From NCBI RefSeq assembly GCF_002211785.1, contig NZ_CP022132.1, positions 1,860,001-1,924,000 of the forward strand: a DNA stretch of 64,000 nucleotides. The letters are read 5' to 3'. Source of the DNA: Francisella halioticida. Its GTDB lineage: Bacteria; Pseudomonadota; Gammaproteobacteria; Francisellales; Francisellaceae. Below, in pieces: positions 58,951-64,000 of this stretch. The position numbers and the translations under genes were made by a program. The notes beneath the pieces were generated by a model. It made no database searches, was not told where the DNA came from, and saw nothing but the letters and a program-made list of their open reading frames with translations. Each line of letters begins with the position of its first letter. The first letter of the stretch is position 1.

Positions 58951-60144
58951 ATGTTATTAGATGTTTTACAAATTATCTCTTGGCTAGTTGTTGGAGTTCT
59001 TATATTCTTAGTAGCTGCAACAGTTGGTTTTGACTTTGGGATAGGTATTCTTGCTAAGTTTGTTGGTAAAGATAACTATGAAAAAAGAGCCATCATAAAT
59101 ACTGTAGGACCTACTTGGGATGGATCTCAAGTTTGGTTTATTACTGCCGGCGGTGCACTTTTTGCCATTTGGCCACAAGTTTATGCTACAAGTTTCTCAG
59201 GATTATACATCGCAATATTAGTTGTACTATGGGGACTTTTCCTAAGACCGCCTGCTTTTGAGTATAGAAAGAAAATAGATAGTGACAAATGGAGAAACTT
59301 CTGGGACTGGATGCTTGTTCTAGGCAGTATCATTCCTATAGTTGTTATGGGTGTTGCTGTTGGCAATCTATACCTTGGTTTCCCAATATCTTATGATGAT
59401 ACAGCTAGACTAATTTATGGTACAGTGACAAATGGCCAGTACCAATCTATGTGGGTTACATTATTAAATCTACTAACTCCTTTTGCATTACTATTTGGAG
59501 TATTTGCTCTAAATATGGCATTAATGCATGGTTCTACTTATGGCAAACTTAGAACAGACGGTGTGCTAAGAGATAGATTCAAAAAGATCTCCAACATTAC
59601 AACAGTTATATATATCGTACTATTTATAGTTGCTGCGGTTTGGATATCTTTTATCCCAGGCTATCAGTACGTTACAGATCCAGCTTTTGCACATGCATCT
59701 AGTGCATTGCATCATGCATTTACAGCAGGTAAAATAACAACTGGCTACTCATGGTTCTATAACTTTAACCATGCACATGTTTGGATGTGGTTCGCACCTG
59801 TTTTAGCCGTTGCTGCTGCAATACTTGTTATTGTATTTAACAATAAAGATAAAGATGGTTCAGCATTTTTAGCAAGTTTAACCTCACTGTTTGGTTCAGT
59901 GTTAACAATTGGTTTTGCATTATTCCCATTCATTATGGTATCTAATGTTGGTGATTACAAATACAGCTTAACAATATTTAATGCTAGTAGTAGTCAAACT
60001 TCATTAATAGGTATTCTATGTGCCGTTGCTATTATACTTCCAATAGTATTTAGCTATACATTCTTTGTATATAAGAAAATGTGGGCAAATGGGCGTAGAA
60101 CATCTGCTGCAGAAATAAAAGCTAACTCACATGAGATGTACTAA
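58951..60144 (+). CDS. cydB: Cytochrome bd ubiquinol oxidase subunit II
   Basis: 397 residues with about eight to nine membrane segments. The N-terminal signature ATVGFDFGIGILAKF and WDGSQVWFITAGGALFAIWPQVYA (in part WDGSQVWFITAGGALFA) are diagnostic. It starts 10 bases after cydA with a GGAG site. Confidence 0.97.
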   Translation: MLLDVLQIISWLVVGVLIFLVAATVGFDFGIGILAKFVGKDNYEKRAIINTVGPTWDGSQVWFITAGGALFAIWPQVYATSFSGLYIAILVVLWGLFLRPPAFEYRKKIDSDKWRNFWDWMLVLGSIIPIVVMGVAVGNLYLGFPISYDDTARLIYGTVTNGQYQSMWVTLLNLLTPFALLFGVFALNMALMHGSTYGKLRTDGVLRDRFKKISNITTVIYIVLFIVAAVWISFIPGYQYVTDPAFAHASSALHHAFTAGKITTGYSWFYNFNHAHVWMWFAPVLAVAAAILVIVFNNKDKDGSAFLASLTSLFGSVLTIGFALFPFIMVSNVGDYKYSLTIFNASSSQTSLIGILCAVAIILPIVFSYTFFVYKKMWANGRRTSAAEIKANSHEMY

Positions 60145-60159
60145 AAAAGGAGATTTATT

Positions 60160-60249
60160 ATGTTTTATTTAGTATGGATAATTTCAGCATTTGCTGCTGT
60201 TGGCATAGGCTGTTTTGTTGCAGGTAAAATGGATAAAAAAGAAGACTAA
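60160..60249 (+). CDS. cydX: Cytochrome bd small subunit CydX
   Basis: 29 residues: MFYLVWIISAFAAVGIGCF, then VAGKMDKKED. One membrane segment with an N-terminal M-[FWY]-Y-x-x-W pattern, as in CydX/YbgT, which stabilises the heme groups of cytochrome bd. It lies 15 bases after cydB with a strong ribosome site (AAAAGGAG). Too short for most gene finders. Confidence 0.9.
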   Translation: MFYLVWIISAFAAVGIGCFVAGKMDKKED

Positions 60250-60336
60250 TACTTACAAACTTTACTATCAAATATTTTTTTCATCTGTCTATTAGTATAG
60301 AATCTTATAATCAATAACTTTAAATATAAATTAATT

Positions 60337-61074
60337 ATGAGAAAACTTATCTATATAACTATTGCAAGCTTATTTCTTTTTACATCTGGATATTGTGATA
60401 TTGTAGTCGGAACTACTGGAGACTACCTTCCTTTTTCCAATTATAACAAAACAACTAATACATTTAATGGTAAAGATATACAACTTATAAAAGAGTTTGC
60501 CAAAGCCCAAAAAGAAAATATTAAATTTGTTAAAACTTCTTGGAAAACTGCTTCAGAAGACCTTAAAGCAAATAAGTTTCAAGTTTTTGTAGGTGGAATG
60601 ACTATAACTGCTCAACGTCAAAAAGACTTCGTATTTTCTACTCCTTTAGCTACTTCTAGAAAGGCTGCCATGACAGACTGCAAAAACTTAAATAGATATA
60701 GAAATTTTGAAGATATCGATAATTCAAAAACATTAGTCATTGAAAATAGAGGTGGTACTAATGAAAAGTTTGCATTACAAAAACTTAAGAATGCAAATCT
60801 TCTAATAATAAACGATAATAAGCTAGCTGTAAAATCGATAACTAATGGCTTAGGTAATATTCACCCTAACATAATGATTACTGATAGCGTAGAAATCGCA
60901 TATCAACATTCTATTAACCCACAAGTATGCCAAATACCAGTTCAAATAGATAGCAATAGCTCTTTTAAAGCCTTTATGTTCAATAAAACGGCTAATGGTA
61001 AAAAGCTAGTTAATCAATTCAATCAATGGTTAAAAAATAATCCTAAGCTTTTTAAAGCATATACGAATTCATAA
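60337..61074 (+). CDS. PheC-like periplasmic protein (cyclohexadienyl dehydratase/solute-binding fold)
   Basis: 245 residues. Signal peptide (about 1-20, ending SGYC), then a type 3 periplasmic binding fold (VVGTTGDYLPFSNYN, FNGKDIQLIKEFA, VFVGGMTITAQRQKDFVFSTP). The IENRGGTNEKFAL block is typical of PheC cyclohexadienyl dehydratases, which make phenylpyruvate or phenylalanine in the periplasm. A plain amino-acid-binding protein is possible, but no transporter genes are adjacent. Confidence 0.75.
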   Translation: MRKLIYITIASLFLFTSGYCDIVVGTTGDYLPFSNYNKTTNTFNGKDIQLIKEFAKAQKENIKFVKTSWKTASEDLKANKFQVFVGGMTITAQRQKDFVFSTPLATSRKAAMTDCKNLNRYRNFEDIDNSKTLVIENRGGTNEKFALQKLKNANLLIINDNKLAVKSITNGLGNIHPNIMITDSVEIAYQHSINPQVCQIPVQIDSNSSFKAFMFNKTANGKKLVNQFNQWLKNNPKLFKAYTNS

Positions 61075-61110
61075 TTAACTATTTTTTTACTACTCAACAA
61101 AATATACCTA

Positions 61111-61335
61111 TTACATACCTTCAAGATACTTTTTATCTAAAAAGGCACAAATAACAGATGAATCTGCAACAGGTTCATCATCAACGATAGCAGAAATTTG
61201 CTTTAATGGGTGAATTTTTTCATACTCTTTTGGAGTCTCTGTATTAAGAGTGCATGGAATGGATTTTAAATCTAAAACAGCTAATACTTTCTTAGTGTAA
61301 ATTACAAAACGATTACCATATAATGTAACAGACAT
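61111..61335 (-). CDS. GST N-terminal-domain protein, probably truncated
   Basis: 74 residues. A thioredoxin-like GST N-domain: MSVTLYGNRFVIYTKKVLAVLDLK, then HPLKQISAIVDDEPVADSSVICAFLDKKY (in part PLKQISAIVDD and ADSSVICAFLD). The glutathione-binding DSSVI is typical. The usual helical C-domain (over 100 residues) is missing and the stop follows soon after the N-domain, so it is probably the 5' remnant of a longer GST gene. A stand-alone N-domain protein is possible. Confidence 0.6.
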   Translation of the reverse strand: MSVTLYGNRFVIYTKKVLAVLDLKSIPCTLNTETPKEYEKIHPLKQISAIVDDEPVADSSVICAFLDKKYLEGM

Positions 61336-61483
61336 AAAATTACCTCTAATATATAAAATCTCAAATTAGAACTAAAATTAGTATATCTGAGCAGTATGGA
61401 TAAATACAAATTCCATAGCAAAACAGGGTTTCAGGATTTAAATAATATTTAAATGACGATTATTTTTAGTTGTATGATATCAT

Positions 61484-61745
61484 ATGGGAATCCTAACTTA
61501 TGTAAGTAAAGCTGTGCTTAAAGCATACCGTGTATCTCTAGCGTTTAGTTGTCTAATTAGTCTTAACTGGCCTGATGTCTATAGACTTCATAAGCCCTTC
61601 TTTACCATATATAAAAAATGATTTTGCCACATCTCAATCAATACTAAAAAATAGTGTTCTAATATATATGCTTATACTTGGAATTTTTCTATTACCATAT
61701 GGTTTTCTAAGCGATAGGTTTGGTCGTAGAAAGTTAATTCTAATA
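61484..61745 (+). pseudogene. MFS (Bcr/CflA-type) transporter, 5' fragment
   Basis: The ATG at 61484 starts MGILTYVSKAVLKAYRVSLAF; after a frameshift near 61563 the reading continues TGLMSIDFISPSLPYIKNDF and YMLILGIFLLPYGFLSDRFGRRKLILI, which includes MFS motif A. The Asp-phe-ISPSLP block after the first segment is typical of Bcr/CflA drug exporters. The gene ends at the IS junction near 61750. Confidence 0.75.
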
Positions 61746-61884
61746 TAATTAAGTAAACTGTCCCTGTTATTCAATACCACTTTATAAAATATTTTTATTC
61801 CTTGCTTTTATGCAGCATCTAAAATACCAGAATATACTTCATCAGGAGTCATATATCCAATACTAGAATGTAGTCTTTCATTGT

Positions 61885-63179
61885 ATAATACCCCATGAAA
61901 TTTTAACAACAATTTTGAGAATTTAGTTCCTAAAGTAGCTAAACTATAAATGAGCAATTTAGGATAAATGTAAATGAGTAATAAGAGAAAAATATATACC
62001 GTTGAATTTAAGACTAAAGTTGTCTTGGAAGTATTGGGGAAAGATCAAACAATCACACAGTTATCAGTAAAATATAATATTACGCCCAAAAACATAAATA
62101 ATTGAAAAACAGCCTTTTTAGAAAATGCTGAGTTGGTAATGGATCCATCCAAATCAGTATCACAATATAAAAAAGACAATGCAAAGCTTCAAACCAAGAT
62201 AGATCAGTATTCTAAGAAGGTTGGACAACTAACAATTGAGAAGGAATTTCTTGAGGGAAAGCTCGTAAGCTTGGGATTATCTGATAGAAAAGCGATGATT
62301 GATCCTAAGCATAAATTATCTGTTGTAAAACAAAGTTTCTTATTAGAAGTTTCTAGAGCTGGTTTATATTACAAGCCTGTGGTTAACGAACATAAAGAAG
62401 AAGTAAAAGCAAAGCTTATACAGATACATGAGGAGATTCCCTGCTACGGCTATATAAAAGCTCATAAGCAATTAATAGAAGATGGGTTTAGCATCTGTGA
62501 GAACACAGTACAAAAGTATCGTAAAGAGTTAGGCATCAAAGCTATATTGGCGGTGAAAAAACCAAACTTAAACTTATCTGAACCTAACAAAGAGCATGCT
62601 ATTTATAGTTACAAACTAAAAGGTTTAAGCATATTGAGACCTAATCAAGTTTGGTCTACAGATATTACATATATTAAGACTGATGCTGGCACAGTTTATA
62701 TGGCAGCTATTATTGATTGGTACTCTAAGGCTGTACTAAGTTGGGAGATATCCAACACTATGGATAGTAGTTTAGTTATGAAAGTTTTAAATGAAGCTCT
62801 GTATAAATATGGAGTACCAGAAATATTTAACACTGATCAAGGTAGCCAGTACACATCTAACATTCATATCCAAACATTATTGGATAAAAAAATTACTATA
62901 TCTATGGATGGTAAAGGTAGAGCAACTGATAACATTTGCATCGAAAGATTTTGGATAAGTGCTAAATGTGAGAGATTTTATTTAAATCAATATCCTGGCA
63001 TTGTTGAACTAAGAAACGATGTGGATGATTATATAGATTTTTATAATAATAGAAGATTTCATGAGTCTATCAATTATAAAAAACCTATGGAATTTTATTA
63101 CGATAACTTATTGGAAAAACGGGCGGCTTAGATGGGAACTAAATAATTGAAAATATTGTTTAATTTATTGGGGTAGTAT
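61885..63179 (+). mobile_element. IS3-family element (1295-bp type), copy 4
   Basis: Ends ATAATACCCC and GGGGTAGTAT, 1295 bp. Flanked by ATTGT on both sides (61880-61884 and 63180-63184), a 5-bp target duplication that also proves the element boundaries. The short helix-turn-helix frame starts at about 61974 and meets the same TGA. Confidence 0.95.
62133..63131 (+). CDS. IS3-family transposase, catalytic part (copy 4)
   Basis: 332 residues. Differs from the other copies by Val2 (MVMDPS) and by Ile275 (ERFWIS for ERFWRS), close to the catalytic Glu271. Asp177, Asp235 and Glu271 are intact. Arg275 is well conserved in IS3 transposases, so activity may be reduced. Confidence 0.92.
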   Translation: MVMDPSKSVSQYKKDNAKLQTKIDQYSKKVGQLTIEKEFLEGKLVSLGLSDRKAMIDPKHKLSVVKQSFLLEVSRAGLYYKPVVNEHKEEVKAKLIQIHEEIPCYGYIKAHKQLIEDGFSICENTVQKYRKELGIKAILAVKKPNLNLSEPNKEHAIYSYKLKGLSILRPNQVWSTDITYIKTDAGTVYMAAIIDWYSKAVLSWEISNTMDSSLVMKVLNEALYKYGVPEIFNTDQGSQYTSNIHIQTLLDKKITISMDGKGRATDNICIERFWISAKCERFYLNQYPGIVELRNDVDDYIDFYNNRRFHESINYKKPMEFYYDNLLEKRAA

Positions 63180-64000
63180 ATTGTTGTAAATATCAATATA
63201 TTCTTTGATACCTACTTTAGCCTCTTTCATAGTTATATATGATGCCGGATAAACATTTTCATATTTCAGTGTTCTCCAAAATCTCTCAATTGCAATATTA
63301 TCTATAGATCTTCCTTTAGCATCCATAGATATATTTATTTTATTATCAGATAATATTTTAATATGCTCTTTTGCTGTATATTGAGTTCCTTGATCAGAGT
63401 TAAAGATATCAGGTTTACCATATTTAAATAACGCTTCTTTTAACACACTAGTTGTTAGATGTGTATCCATAGTATTAGAAATCTTCCAAGCTAGTGTTTT
63501 CTTGCTATGCCAATCTATTATGGCTGCTAAATATGCATACCCACATTCTAGTCTAATATACGTGATATCAGCACTCCATACCTTATTAGCTTTATCTATA
63601 ACAACCTGATTCGTCTCATTTTTAAATACATTAAGTAAGTATGGATATTTCTTGTGTTGCTTATTAATGACAGTTGTCTTTTTTTTAGGATACAATGCCT
63701 TAATACCCATGAATTCCATAGCACTTTTGATTAGCTTCCTTCCAACTAGAAATCCTAATCTATTTAGCAACTTTACTAGCCTTCTCGTACCATAATATGG
63801 ATGTTTAGTATGTATCAAATCTATTGCATTTAATAGTCTAATATCATCATTACTACTAAATTTTGATATTGGTGTATAATAGTACACACTCTTAGATACA
63901 GATAATAGTTTAAGCTGATTATTTAAAGATAATTCTAGCTTAGTATCTACAGAGTTTACTCTATCATTTGATGATACCAAGCTTTTTAGCTTTCCCATTA

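Larger units (their letters stand above)
61808..63998 (-). pseudogene. IS3-family OrfB transposase, split by IS3 copy 4
   Basis: Minus strand: MGKLKSLVSSNDRVNSVDTK through WSADITYIRLECGYAYLAAI (first Asp), NSDQGTQYTAKEHI (second Asp), IAIERFWRTLKYEN (Glu) to YIDIYNN at 63180. The last part, NERLHSSIGYMTPDEVYSGI and LDAA, is at 61884-61808. Joining across the insertion with one copy of ATTGT removed restores the frame. Only the inserted element breaks it. The N-terminus may lie beyond the window. Confidence 0.85.
61751..64000 (-). mobile_element. Second IS3-family element, interrupted by copy 4, runs off the window
   Basis: The 3' end starts near AACTGTCCCTGTTATTC at 61755; the transposase 3' end (minus) is at 61808-61884 and the remainder at 63180-64000. 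It differs from the 1295-bp element (different transposase). Its other end is outside the window. Confidence 0.75.

Overview
This window is an AT-rich stretch of a Gram-negative gammaproteobacterial chromosome. Gene content and order match the genus Francisella: lemA-htpX, a tolQRAB-pal-rimO cluster, a moxR/Bat operon, DUF3568-type lipoproteins, cyoABCDE and cydABX. The heavy load of near-identical insertion sequences and the many freshly broken genes suggest a host-restricted lineage, such as the fish-pathogen branch (F. noatunensis/F. orientalis). The species is an inference. The genus call is firmer.

Layout. 1-5.5 kb holds lemA-htpX, a small hypothetical gene, rph, ubiC-ubiA, a DUF423 remnant and a methyltransferase. 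5.6-9.3 kb is an IS graveyard: IS6-family fragments, and a 1295-bp IS3-family element that is itself interrupted by a second, decayed IS3-group element. Its outer end supplies the start codon of a truncated YrdC/Sua5-type gene. A tRNA-Ser(GGA) follows. 9.4-19.7 kb holds a TauE/SafE permease, a YheO-like regulator, and a bile-acid-symporter-family gene split by a 4861-bp IS6-family pseudo-compound transposon. That transposon carries an aldehyde dehydrogenase pseudogene, a lipoprotein gene and a broken transposase. A third IS6 copy, a second IS3 copy and an ISXO2-like remnant lie beyond it.

19.7-31 kb is conserved housekeeping DNA: rimO, pal, a frameshifted small lipoprotein, tolB, tolA, tolR and tolQ, then pssA, aroH-type chorismate mutase, ispH, fkpB, an OmpA-domain lipoprotein and dprA. 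31-35.5 kb is a decayed metabolic island: aspartate:alanine antiporter fragment, frameshifted aspartate 4-decarboxylase, shattered sugar-porter gene and broken phytanoyl-CoA-dioxygenase-like gene. It is fronted by an 8-bp tandem repeat. 35.7-38.8 kb holds an NCS2 purine permease, a broken lipoprotein gene and a third IS3 copy whose transposase has lost a catalytic Asp.

38.8-47.3 kb, all on the minus strand, holds holC and a nine-gene run: moxR, DUF58, DUF4381, two VWA proteins, a TPR protein with an NNKDNK repeat, BatD, an exported pyroglutamyl peptidase and a small membrane protein. 47.4-50.6 kb holds a lipoprotein, pdxY, an odd radical-SAM protein and lpxD. 50.6-60.3 kb holds both terminal quinol oxidases, bo3 (cyoABCDE, minus) and bd (cydABX, plus), around a YajR-like MFS transporter. 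The right end has a PheC-like periplasmic protein, a GST N-domain remnant, an MFS remnant and a fourth IS3 copy inserted in another IS3-family transposase that runs to the window edge.

I found no clear sign of a wholly new system. The best-supported unusual items are the pseudo-compound transposon with an exact 8-bp duplication and a perfectly restorable target gene, the same in-frame TGA in all four IS3 copies, and the Bat/MoxR operon linked to an exported pyroglutamyl peptidase.
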